NCBI GenBank assembly: GCA_015478945.1
Contig: JABUQX010095610.1
Span: 5,001 to 17,500, forward strand
Length of the DNA: 12,500 bases
DNA from: Trachelipus rathkii
Lineage: Eukaryota > Arthropoda > Malacostraca > Isopoda > Trachelipodidae
Direction: 5' to 3'
Below the pieces are notes generated by a model, which was not told the DNA's origin, did no database searches, and was given only the letters and a program-made list of their open reading frames with translations. Shown here one piece after another: positions 1-12,251 of this stretch (positions within the stretch are counted from its first letter, which is position 1; each line of letters starts with the position of its first letter). The position numbers and the translations under genes were made by a program.

Positions 1-490
1 ATGTTTCAAATATATTTGCAGATTTTTTTCCAGGGTTGAGTATGGAGAAACTCAAAGCTGGAATCTTTAGCGGCCCTCAAATTCGCCAAATCATCAAGGA
101 TGACAATTTCATAAATTCCATGACTGATATTGAAGCATCTGCCTGGAAAAGTTTTGTCTTGGTTGTTCAGAACTTTTTGGGCAACCATAAATCTGCCAAC
201 TATGTAGAACTCGTACAGAAAATGCTTTCAGACTTCAAAAATTTGAATGCTAATATGAGCATAAAAGTTCACTTTCTACATAGTCACTTAGATCGGTTTC
301 CGGATAATCTAGGATGTTATAGTGAGGAACAAGGGAGAGGTTCCATCAAGATATCAAGGTGATGGAAGAAAGATACCAAGGAAGATGGGATACACACATG
401 ATGGCAGACTATTGTTGGAGCCTTCAACGTGATTGTCCACATTCTGCACACAGAAGACAATCATATAGACAGCGATTTGTAATGCATTAA
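1..490 (+). pseudogene. Frameshifted fragment of a repeated arthropod element protein
   Basis: The main open stretch runs from about 30 to 335 and includes a potential ATG at 42. It contains the run MSIKVHFLHSHLDRFPDN. At 333-338 the frame shifts (looks like a small deletion in a GGGAGAGG stretch), and the next frame stays open to TAA at 488-490 with motifs RFHQDI, RYQGRWD and MMADYCW. Upstream of 30 a T-run (23-29) may hide another shift, because coding-like sequence seems to continue off the left edge. From memory, proteins with this HSHLD...RFHQDI...YQG.W...ADYCW signature occur in many copies in arthropod genomes as uncharacterised proteins; I know no established function or family name. 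A polypyrimidine-CAG at 23-33 could be a splice acceptor, but the apparent upstream similarity argues against it. A decayed repeat copy is the best reading; recognition of the family is a recollection, not a search. Confidence 0.6.
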
Positions 491-1170
491 TTGTGATTTC
501 ATTGTACTGAATTGAATGTTTTGACCTATTAGCATTTTATGTACTTACTCATTAACAATTTGATATGTATCTTTCGTTTTTTTTTTTTTTTTGTGAATTA
601 CGTTACAACCTAACATAAATTGTTGTTATTAATGTATTTTTGTGACCACCCTGTATCTCAAAAACTAGAGCCAATCTAGGAAAACGGAGGTCATATTCGG
701 AATCAGGGCAACAAGTTACCTATAAAATGACCTTCAAATGTTTTGCCGCAAAATCTTTGTTGGCCAGTGATATTATTGTAAACAAACTTTTTTTTAAGTT
801 TGATATAGTATTATTTTTAACCCTAGGCCCTAGCTCTGAGTTCAAAATCTTAAAATATTCCCTATAGACAAGGCCAAAATGAAAGAGCAACATTAAAGTG
901 TGTTATTTGTAATATTGATGAATATTACATCAGAAATAAAAGAAACATGTTTGAAACATGATCTTTTGTTGACATTTTTATTGTGTAGAAATTTGTAACA
1001 GAGTAGCATTGCTATGATATTATTATTATAATTTTTTATTTCTATTGAAGTTAAATCACTTAAATATACAAAGAAATTAAAATATATACAATTGAAATTA
1101 TCACTCCGTGACGCCACTCTATAATTCAACACCGCCTCAGTGTAAAGTTATAGTTCAATTTCATCAGATC
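491..1170. other. AT-rich spacer with probable 3' tail of the first element
   Basis: No convincing gene. A T-run lies at 579-593. At about 640-705 is CACCCTGTATCTCAAAAACT followed by AGAGCC, GGAAAACGGA and CGGAATCAGGG. This 3' tail probably belongs to the fragment at 1-490, and a related motif recurs near 11580 and 11703. An open frame on the minus strand (893-1132) is AT-rich, has no recognisable motif and is most likely chance. The last 60 bases are the presumed promoter and 5' leader of the transposase gene; no clear TATA box can be assigned. Confidence 0.5.
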
Positions 1171-1192
1171 ATGGATATTAGGAGATTCCTTG
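1171..1192 (+). other. Predicted exon 1 of the transposase gene
   Basis: ATG at 1171 has A at -3 and G at +4, a good animal initiation context. It opens MDIRRFL, an N-terminus typical of this protein class as I remember it. The exon ends G|GTACGT at 1192/1193, close to the donor consensus. It leaves one base of a codon, which matches exactly the two bases supplied by the acceptor side at 1594-1595. This phase agreement is the main support, and it explains why the long downstream frame has no suitable ATG at its beginning. Confidence 0.7.
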
Positions 1193-1593
<401 letters not shown>

Positions 1594-4011
1594 TAAATTT
1601 GAAAAGGAAGAACTCAGATAAAAATGGAAATGGTAGCGGTGAAAACGAAGAAGATACCAATAAGTCAACTAAGACTACACAAGAGGCAATCCCTCCTACT
1701 TCGCATATTTCGCATGATGAAGAACCCACACCCAGGCCCAGCACCTCGACGAGTCAAGATATGGGTCCAGATTTCGGAGCTAGCGTTTCAGTAGATGACA
1801 GTCACGAAAATGACATTGGTAGATACGTTGGACATTCATCTATGATTTCGACTGAGAAAAAGAAACAGTTACTGAAAGAGTGTTGGATTCCACCTAAGAC
1901 CTATAATTTTTTGGAAGATGCTACCCACTTAAAGAGGAAATTCAATTATGAATGGTTGGAGACATATTCACCTTGGCTGACATACTCCAGGCGCCTAAAG
2001 GGAGCATTTTGCAAGTTTTGTATTTTATTTCCACCAAATTAAAGTTCGGTCAGAGGGGTCCTAGGCTCTTTAATAATAAGACCTTTCACTAAATATAAAG
2101 ATGTTCATGCGGTTTGTAAGGGACATACAAACACAGAGTGGCATAAAACTGCTGTTGAAGCTGCAAGATTGTTCCTACAGGACGTGCCGGTAGACATCCA
2201 AATTAACCAGCATTCTAAGAAAATCATAGAAGAAAATAAAAAAATATTATCCTCAATAATTTCATGTGTGACATTTTCTGGTACGCGCGATTTACCGCTT
2301 CGGGGTAAGCATCATGATGAGGGAGTGTTGCAAGATTTGCGTCGCTTACGAATAGATGCCGGAGATCAGTCATTGAAAAACCATTTTGGAAAGGGGAAGA
2401 AAAATGCCACATACCAATCAGTTCAGATTCAGAATGAGATCATTTCTCTATGTGGTACTACTATAAAGGAAAGCATCGTTAATAAGGTAAAGGAAGCGTG
2501 CGCGTATAGCTTACTAGCAGATGAAACCGCTGATATTTCTGGAAAGGAACAATTATCCATAGGGTTGCGCTATTTCGACAAAGAGTCCGATGAAGTCAAA
2601 GAGGAATTTATTGGCTTTGTAGAACTGAAAGCGCTTGACGCAAAAACCATTGCGAAAGCCATTGACGATTTTGTCACGACCGAAGAACTGGATCCCGAGA
2701 AATGCGTGGGCTTGGGTTTCGATGGCTGTTCTACGATGTCTGGCAAAGAAGGAGGTGTCCAAGCAATATTGCGGAAAAAGTATAAAAAAGCATTGTTCTT
2801 TCATTGCTCTTCACACAAACAAAATCTAGTAGTAAATGATTTGAACACAATACCAGAAATCCGCAATACTGTGGGAACTATAAAGGACATTATTACGTTT
2901 TTTCGCGAGTCGGTCTTGAGAAGAAAATTAATGCCAAACATCCCAAGCCTATGCCAGACCAGATGGTCTGAACAACACAAGTGCATCAGAGTGTTTAAGG
3001 AGCACTTTGTACGAATGATGCAAGCATTAGAAATCCTTTCCATTGAAGGAAATACCGCCACAAGAAAAAGCGCTTTTCAGTTGCATTCAGCGGCATGTAA
3101 GTCGTCATTCATCATGGCTATGATATTGATCGCGAAGTACTCTGCGATGTTAGAGCCAGTTGTAAATGCTCTCCAATCCAAGACCTTGGATATCGTCAAA
3201 ACCTCGCAGCACATTCAACATATTGTGGAAATGGTTAGGAGCCATCGGAAAGATGAAGAAAAAATCACCGATGAAGTGTTAAAAGAAGCTAATCAAATCG
3301 CCGAGCAACTGGGACTTGATCTGAATATACCACGGATTTTTGGTAGGCAGCAGCACCGCAGCAACCATCCAGCAACAAATCCCACGGAGTTCTGGAGAAG
3401 ATCCTTAATAACTCCGTATCTAGATTCTATAACCTCTTCTTTGGAATTACGGTTTTCTACTGAAAATACACCTGCTTATGCATTGACATATCTACATCCT
3501 TTCCACATGCTACTCAAAACAATCGATGAGTTAAAGGAAAAGACAGCTTCATTTTATAGTTTTTACCACTTAGAAGGCATAGAAGAAGAGCTAGAACTTT
3601 GGTACAAAATTTGGAAGGACAAGAAACTGAGTAGTGAAGAACTAAAAGATCTTGTTGTCTCCCAAGTCTTAAAGGAGACTGAACCTTTCTTTCCGTCGAC
3701 GAAAAAGGCTTTGATGATACTACTCGCTCAGCCATGCACCACCAGTACAGTAGAACACTCTTTCAGTACTCTGCGAAGGATCAAGACTTGGCTACGAAGT
3801 ACTATGGAAGACGACAGGTTAAACGGGCTGGCTATGATGAGTGTACACAGAAAATTTGTTTTTTGACAATTATGATTATTTTATTCAAACAGTAGTTGAT
3901 AAATTTGCGTTGAACCCAAGGAAATTACTTTTTTAATAATATCAATTTTGCAACTGCTCTATATTGTGAATTTTCCATCATTGCATATTGTATTTGATAT
4001 TCTATTGTTTT

Positions 4012-4017
4012 AATAAA
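4012..4017 (+). promoter_or_regulatory. Polyadenylation signal of the transposase gene
   Basis: A canonical AATAAA lies about 145 bases after the stop codon at 3864-3866, in an AT-rich 3' region followed by T-rich sequence. It is the last good candidate before the next (TA)n array. Earlier AATAA-like words exist in this AT-rich tail, so the assignment is moderate. Confidence 0.5.
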
Positions 4018-4083
4018 ATAATTTTTTTTAAATATTAATCATTTAATTATCCATACAAATGTTTCTAGTTTTATGTCTTCTTT

Positions 4084-4624
<541 letters not shown>

Positions 4625-5240
4625 GCTCACGGCACGCTTAAATTGACCTGATTTCAAAATATCTCATTACCAGATCTCACATTTAGATCTGTGGACTAAG
4701 GTATAAATTTGCCCGAGTGGTGGGTATTCGTATCCTTTCGGTGGCTATATATTTGCTTATTGCGGCCCACGCATGCGATTTATAGACGGATAGAACGCGA
4801 AGCGGTAAAGGCGATAAGGCTTGAGGTAGTAAGGACAGATAAAAAGGGACGGTGGAAAATCGTGGCATGACCACGTGGGGGCAGTGTGTGTGTGTGTGTG
4901 TGTGTGTAAGTGTGTGTGTGTGTGTGGGTGGCTGTGTGTGTGTGTGCAGATGGGTGGAGGGACGGGTATGGTGGGACGGGACACAAGGAGGGATGGGACA
5001 CAAGGCGTGCGGATGTGAACCTACGGTTCAGGTGGGATGGGAAACGCGCCGGGCGGGAACGCGGCTGCAGAAACGCGGCTGGCTTGCGATTCGCACCTGT
5101 GGGTGCGGCGGATTCGAAACAACAAGGTTAAGACATCACAAAAGGGCTAAGCCCCATAAGGAAGCCAGAAAATCACCGTGGGCAAAAATTGACCCATGCT
5201 CGAAAAAATTAGGGGGGGTAAAATAGGGGGGGCAATACGT
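4625..5240. other. Intergenic segment with (GT)n, no gene recognised
   Basis: Composition rises to a more balanced G+C level than the flanks. A (GT)n tract with interruptions lies at 4884-4946, and a G-rich stretch follows to about 5060. A small hairpin GGGC-TAA-GCCC is near 5144. Reading frames here are products of the GT repeat (VCVCV or HTHTH runs) or lack any family motif, so none is called. Confidence 0.6.
4884..4946. repeat. (GT)n microsatellite, interrupted
   Basis: TG/GT dinucleotide run broken by AAG near 4908 and GGTGGC near 4926. An alternating purine-pyrimidine tract of this type can adopt Z-DNA under torsion. Confidence 0.95.
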
Positions 5241-5242
5241 AC

Positions 5243-5288
5243 GACGGAGGCTTCGCCTCCGTCTGGCTAGCCCCTTCTTCGAAGGGGC
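5243..5288. other. Pair of GC-rich hairpins with TTC loops
   Basis: First hairpin: stem GACGGAGGC (5243-5251) with GCCTCCGTC (5255-5263), loop TTC. Second: stem GCCCCTTC (5270-5277) with GAAGGGGC (5281-5288), loop TTC. Both stems are perfect and both triloops are closed by C-G, only six bases apart. They sit just before a short tandem repeat. They could be a structured end of a mobile element; no T-run follows, so they are not assigned as terminators. Confidence 0.7.
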
Positions 5289-5290
5289 GC

Positions 5291-5350
5291 TAAAAATTAG
5301 GGTTGCCAAAAAATTAGGGTTGCCAAAAAAATTAGGGTTGCCAAAAAAAA
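5291..5350. repeat. Short tandem repeat, about 17-nt unit
   Basis: Three consecutive copies of a unit containing AAATTAGGGTTGCCAAA, differing only in the length of the A-run. A 24-nt motif containing CCGTGGGC...AAAAT...GACCCATG flanks this block as a direct repeat at about 5177-5200 and 5354-5377. Confidence 0.85.
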
Positions 5351-5399
5351 AATACCGTGGGCCAAAAATGACCCATGGAAGATCAAAGGGGTGGTCGAA

Positions 5400-5475
5400 A
5401 AAAGGTCAAGGCCAAAAAAGGTCAAGGTCAGGTAAAAATTTGGGCTCAAAAAAGGTCAAAAAAGGTCAAGGTCAA
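5400..5475 (+). repeat. Tandem cluster of AGGTCA motifs
   Basis: Six exact AGGTCA words start at 5403, 5419, 5425, 5453, 5463 and 5469, plus AGGCCA at 5409. The extended form TCAAGGTCA occurs at 5422-5430 and 5466-5474. In animals this is the monomer site of NR5A/FTZ-F1 and ERR-type nuclear receptors. The visible cause is a degenerate tandem of an AAAAAAGGTCAAGG-type unit, so binding is only a possibility. Confidence 0.6.
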
Positions 5476-5532
5476 ATCCTAGGATTCTGCGGGGGCCCAT
5501 GTCATTTGCGTCCGAAAAAGCTCTCCTACTAC

Positions 5533-5642
5533 TAATCATGTTAGACAGAAGTTCATTTGCAGTTCCATTTATAACTTTAAATATGTGCACAAATTTAAAG
5601 TTATAAATGGAACTGGAAATGAACTTTGGTCTAACATGATTA
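5533..5642. repeat. Spacerless palindrome, 50-nt arms
   Basis: Arms 5533-5582 and 5593-5642 match at 47 of 50 positions when one is reversed and complemented. The centre TGTGCACA (5584-5591) is itself palindromic, so there is effectively no loop. The outer end of each arm is TAATCATGTTAGAC or its complement. Confidence 0.95.
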
Positions 5643-5667
5643 TTATGCAGAATCAAACTGTGAGGAA

Positions 5668-5843
5668 AAACTATTATGAGCACACAACCCCACGGAACAA
5701 AAATTTGTCCATATTAAAACTTCATGATATCTACACCCTTACAGTAGGTAGTCATGACTACCTACTACTGTAAATGTGTAGATATCATGAAGTTTTAGCA
5801 TGGACAAATTTTTGATCCGTGGAGTTGTTTGCTCATAGTAGTT
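5668..5843. repeat. Spacerless palindrome, about 87-nt arms
   Basis: Arms about 5668-5754 and 5755-5843 pair with roughly 90% identity by eye (about eight substitutions and one 3-nt indel). The centre is AGGTAGTCATGACTACCT at 5746-5763. It begins only 25 bases after the first palindrome ends. Confidence 0.93.
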
Positions 5844-6148
<305 letters not shown>

Positions 6149-6249
6149 TTTTAATGCCTTCCAGGAAATTTTTCATTTATTTTGTTAAAAACCAATTTTG
6201 ATAAGGTTTCAAAACAGGGCTGGTCCACTCACCATGAGCGGTTGTCCCG

Positions 6250-6345
6250 TTGCGGTGCGGTGCGGTGCGGTGCGGTGCAGTGTGACTTTTGTTCGGTACG
6301 GTACTGTTCACGATGTGCTCCTGCGGTGCGGAAAAAACCGGTGCT
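6250..6345. repeat. (TGCGG)n pentamer array with degenerate tail
   Basis: Nearly six tandem TGCGG units at 6251-6280. These are followed by degenerate relatives (TTCGGTACGGTACTG, CTGCGGTGCGG) to about 6330 and then AAAAAACCGGTGC. It is a short GC-rich island in AT-rich surroundings. The reading frame across it has no family signature and runs into a (TA)n array. Confidence 0.8.
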
Positions 6346-6402
6346 TAGTCAACCCTAGAATTCGGGGTACTATAATTAAGACCGGTAATACATTAGAAAG
6401 TC

Positions 6403-6942
<540 letters not shown>

Positions 6943-7008
6943 AACTAGTGGTCACAACTCACAATTGCATATCTCTTGAAAGGCGATGCAATAATACTTT
7001 TGCCCATG

Positions 7009-7047
<39 letters not shown>
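7009..7047. repeat. (GA)n microsatellite
   Basis: GA array directly joined to the B-box end of the tRNA-like segment. On the minus strand it is the (CT)n that follows that segment. Confidence 0.95.
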
Positions 7048-7052
<5 letters not shown>

Positions 7053-7115
7053 ATCAGGCTCCCCTGCGTGTGTGAATCGAATTGATCTTCTTAACCACGA
7101 CACCATCTCAGTGTA
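7047..7115 (-). mobile_element. tRNA-derived SINE-like head
   Basis: On the minus strand the sequence reads TGGTGTCGTGGTTAAGAAG (A-box-like, near 7105) and, about 50 bases on, GATCGAAAC (7047-7055). The second word fits the RNA polymerase III B-box consensus GWTCRANNC exactly; the first fits TRGYNNARNNG with one mismatch. The spacing is normal for a tRNA-derived promoter. A clean cloverleaf with a paired acceptor stem is not evident, so this is a SINE head or tRNA pseudogene, not a working tRNA. A (CT)n tract follows on that strand. Confidence 0.5.
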
Positions 7116-7154
7116 AATAGAAATAAATAAATAATATAGGGAGAGATACCGTAG

Positions 7155-7280
<126 letters not shown>

Positions 7281-7286
7281 TTTACA

Positions 7287-7494
<208 letters not shown>

Positions 7495-7521
7495 GAGAGA
7501 GAAAGAGATAAATAAATAAAA

Positions 7522-7912
<391 letters not shown>

Positions 7913-8154
7913 ATTCTTCAACTTCCTCCATAATAAAATTAGGAAAAGTTCTCTTTGGCCTTTTCAAGTCGTTCCTAATGCAATAATTTTCATGAAAGGA
8001 AAAATGATTTCGCAAAAGTTACGTTTTACCAAACTCGATTTTGAACTATTGGAAAGACACGAGAGACGCCGACAGATTTATTTCAATTGACAATTAAAAT
8101 GTTTCGTATTGCAAGATGAGAAAATAGAAGATTTTTAGGGGGCCGGGGTTAAAT
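7913..8154. other. Spacer, no gene recognised
   Basis: Unique AT-rich sequence with no motif, RNA or repeat that I can identify. The minus-strand open frame crossing part of it is an extension of the repeat-derived frame. Confidence 0.5.
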
Positions 8155-8494
<340 letters not shown>

Positions 8495-8893
8495 TGATTC
8501 GACCGTCGTCGAGTGTGGAAGCAGTGGAAACCAGAGGGGATGCGAAAAAGAAAAGGGTCAGAAGATAGATTTTTTAAAAAAGAATGAAAGTCTGAAATGT
8601 TTATTGGAAAGAAAAACGAAATCTGAAGAGTGCTTAAGAAGTGGTCTGACTATCTTTTCTGTAGAGAGAATGATTAAGATTCGAAGTAACTCTATCTACT
8701 TACAAAGAAAAAATAATTTTAAGATTCTGGATTTTAACGATGCAAAATTTTATACATTTAAATTAATTTTATTTTAAATCTGAGATGGAGGAGCTACAAA
8801 ATTTTTGACCTCATTTCTTTTGGTAATTTTGGAATATTAAAAACAAAATATAATTAAAAAAAAGAAATTTAAAATATTAATTAATTATATTGT
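8495..8893. other. Spacer, no gene recognised
   Basis: Nearly 400 bp of unique sequence, purine-rich at first and very AT-rich later. I see no coding frame of useful length, no RNA gene and no inverted repeat of note. Confidence 0.5.
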
Positions 8894-9033
8894 AGCAGGT
8901 GAAGCTGCTATATCGAGTAGTCATTTGAAGACACCAGATTATAACATCTGGTGGCAAGGGGCTGAAAACCCCCTTCTACCATACTGCTCTTTTCGTGAAT
9001 GGTGGTGGTAATTGTAAAGCTTATCACCACCAT
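8894..9033. other. Cluster of four hairpins in an AT-rich spacer
   Basis: In order: AGCAG (8894-8898) with CTGCT (8905-8909); CACCAGAT (8932-8939) with ATCTGGTG (8946-8953); AAGGGG (8956-8961) with CCCCCTT (8969-8975, one bulge); and ATGGTGGTGGTAA (8999-9011) with TTATCACCACCAT (9021-9033, one G-T wobble). The density of stems and the higher G+C than the flanks suggest a structured RNA or a transposon-derived piece. No polymerase III boxes were found, so no function is claimed. Confidence 0.55.
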
Positions 9034-9085
9034 CACCACTTTGCAGACATGCAGGAATTGGTGATATGTGTAAGTAAATAAATAA

Positions 9086-9548
<463 letters not shown>

Positions 9549-9666
9549 GATTGGAAATGTGACATATCTCTTACGTCAATATGAAGTCAGTCTGACTTTT
9601 AAGGATAAAATTTATCAGAAAAAGTTGACAAATTGTCTCGCACATTCGCTTACAGTAATTACCTTT

Positions 9667-9672
<6 letters not shown>

Positions 9673-9757
<85 letters not shown>

Positions 9758-9761
9758 TATA

Positions 9762-9800
<39 letters not shown>
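9673..9800. repeat. (TA)n microsatellite
   Basis: TA array with C interruptions near 9752 and 9763, fused without spacer to a (GA)n tract. Confidence 0.98.
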
Positions 9801-9853
<53 letters not shown>

Positions 9854-10052
9854 GAGAGAAAAAGGAACAACAACAACATTGCATAGAGAGAAAAGGAGAC
9901 AGAAAGGAGAAAAGGGAGAAAGATAGAAATGAGAGAAAATAGAAACAGATAGAGATAAAAGAAAGAAAGAGAAAAGAGGGAGAGACAAAAGAGTGGGATT
10001 CGAAATAAAAGAGAGAGAGAGAGAGAGAGAATGTGGGTGGGTGGACTGAAGC

Positions 10053-10127
<75 letters not shown>

Positions 10128-10146
10128 AGAAAAAGAAACAGATGAA

Positions 10147-10206
<60 letters not shown>

Positions 10207-10475
10207 AGAAAGAAGAAAGAAGAGGAAGAGAGATAGAGTGAGAGAGAGAAGAGAAAGATAGGAAATGAAAGAAAAAGAAACAGATTAAAGAGAGAGAGAG
10301 AGGAAGAAGAGAAGAGAAAGAGAAAAAGGAAGAGAGAGAGAAAGAGAGATAGAGAGAGATAGGAAATGAGAGAAAAAGAAACAGATAGAAAAGAAAGAAA
10401 GAGAAAAAGGAAGAGAGCGAGAGAGATAGAAAAGAAAGAAAGAGAAAAGAGAGAGAGAGAGAGAGAGAGAGAGTA
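9801..10475 (+). repeat. Long purine-rich block: (GA)n and (GAAA)n
   Basis: About 670 bp in which the plus strand is overwhelmingly A and G. It includes (GA)n at 9801-9849, 10011-10030, 10057-10124 and 10451-10473, and (GAAA)n at about 10149-10205. A recurring phrase AGGAAATGAGAGAAAAAGAAACAG-like (starting near 10260 and 10360, with a relative near 9848) shows larger-scale duplication. Poly-(Arg-Glu) and Lys-rich frames are repeat products. Mirror-symmetric homopurine tracts of this kind can form triplex (H-DNA) and slow polymerases. Confidence 0.93.
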
Positions 10476-10620
10476 TAAATTAATTATTGAATGTGAATTT
10501 AAAGAAATTTTTGACTAAGAAATTCTTTGCATCGAATTCCTCTCTTGAAGGAAATAAAAAAATGAAGAACTTCAAAAACTTCTTCACTTTCTTCCTTCCT
10601 TCCTTCCCGTCAACAGTCAC

Positions 10621-10691
<71 letters not shown>
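10621..10691. repeat. (CAA)n microsatellite
   Basis: About 23 CAA units with one CAT interruption near 10671. A plus-strand frame (10487-10741) reads it as polyglutamine, but the flanking residues show no recognisable domain and there is no splice or promoter support, so no gene is called. Confidence 0.95.
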
Positions 10692-10823
10692 TATCAATAA
10701 AGTTCGTGGTGGTGTATAAAGACCACGCAATTAAGAGCTGACTACGACGACTCCAACTGCCAAGGTGAGAATTGCAATTTCGTTTCCTACGTTCGCAATT
10801 ATTTGTTTATTGTCTCCCAATAT
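10692..10823. other. Spacer, no gene recognised
   Basis: Short unique segment between microsatellites with no identifiable signal. Confidence 0.5.
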
Positions 10824-10855
10824 GTATGTGTGTGTGTGTGTGTGAGAGCGCGCGC

Positions 10856-10928
<73 letters not shown>
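10824..10928. repeat. Compound (GT)n-(CG)n-(CT)n repeat
   Basis: A (GT)n run (10824-10844), then GAGAGCGCGCGCGTG, then about 35 CT units (10859-10928). The alternating GT and CG portion is a good Z-DNA former, and the CT portion is homopyrimidine. Confidence 0.95.
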
Positions 10929-10975
10929 GGTGGGCTATGTTAATGTATGCTTGTATACTAGGTGTGTCTGTGTTC

Positions 10976-11555
<580 letters not shown>

Positions 11556-11575
11556 TTATTTCTCGATTATCCGTC

Positions 11576-11785
11576 ATATGTATCTTAAAAACTATTAATG
11601 CTACAGTAAAACGGAATACATTGCTGGAATGCTGGTCCAATGCTGGTCCTGGAAATGTAAAAAAAAAAAAAAAAAAAAAACAAATAAATAAATAAAAAAA
11701 TATATCTCAAAAACTACAATAGCTACAGCGAAAAGGAATACATTTTTGGAATCCTGGTAAAATTTCACATAAGAAAATGTAAAAA
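11576..11785 (+). repeat. Two diverged direct copies of an about 80-nt repeat
   Basis: Copy one (about 11580-11660) and copy two (about 11703-11788) share TATCT-AAAAACTA, AATGCTACAG or AATAGCTACAG, GGAATACATT, GGAAT-CTGGT and a terminal AAATGTAAAAA. The offset is about 123 nt. A more distant relative of the same word order lies at about 654-705. Confidence 0.75.
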
Positions 11786-11904
11786 TAATAATAATAATAA
11801 AAAAATTATTAATAATTATAGTAATATGATTAGAAGGCCTATTTAGAGACCTTTTATTGGTTTCTCGATAAAATAAATAGACTTTCTATTAAATTTTGCT
11901 TATA

Positions 11905-12090
11905 CGGCACTAGGGAACAAGGCCGACGAAACATAGGGACACCATACCCCCGTAGAGAGGCGGAACCCCCGCGACACTAAATGCCAAGAGCGGGGTTCGG
12001 GGCCCTACCCGGAGGGTGAATCCTACCCCGTAGCCCGAGGCCGAGAACCCGACTCCTGCCATCGGTGCGGTATACCCTTGGGGTATTCTT
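11905..12090. other. Sharply bounded GC-rich island
   Basis: Counting by eye, 11941-12060 is about two-thirds G+C, while both flanks are strongly AT-rich. Short stems such as ATACCC-TTG-GGGTAT (near 12071) are present. A 65-codon minus-strand frame (11910-12107) reads through most of it with motifs GVGFSASGYG and PPLYGG. I do not recognise it, and it has no credible upstream context, so it is not called as a gene. It looks like a captured or transposon-derived fragment. Confidence 0.55.
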
Positions 12091-12222
12091 TGGTAAAAAA
12101 GCAACATTTAATAGAAGTGTATACAACAGTAACAATAAGATCTCTAAATAAACTCTCTGTTACCATATTAATAACAATATATTTTGTTTTCTATGTGAAG
12201 TTATTCACTCGCTAATGTAGTT

Positions 12223-12244
12223 TTGAGATATATATATATCTCAA
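12223..12244. repeat. Perfect 22-bp palindrome
   Basis: TTGAG and CTCAA flank a TA core with perfect dyad symmetry. The short TA core makes chance or slippage a sufficient explanation. Confidence 0.8.
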
Positions 12245-12251
12245 TACTGGC

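Noticed and set aside
22..33. Polypyrimidine-CAG as a splice acceptor opening the first fragment
   Set aside because: Coding-like sequence appears to continue upstream of it in a shifted frame, so a T-run frameshift in a continuous coding region fits better.
893..1132. 79-codon minus-strand frame before the transposase gene
   Set aside because: AT-rich composition with Asn/Ile/Phe bias, no motif and no promoter or polyadenylation context.
2224..3735. Several minus-strand and alternate-frame open frames inside the transposase
   Set aside because: Shadows of the real coding frame, with no conserved motif of their own.
5085..5125. tRNA-like B box near GGATTCGAAAC
   Set aside because: It does not fit the B-box consensus at the first position and no A-box partner at proper distance is visible.
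10487..10741. 84-codon frame with a polyglutamine run
   Set aside because: Polyglutamine comes from the (CAA)n microsatellite, and the flanks show no recognisable domain.
11910..12107. 65-codon minus-strand frame in the GC-rich island as a gene
   Set aside because: High G+C lowers stop frequency; no recognised family, start context or neighbouring exon.
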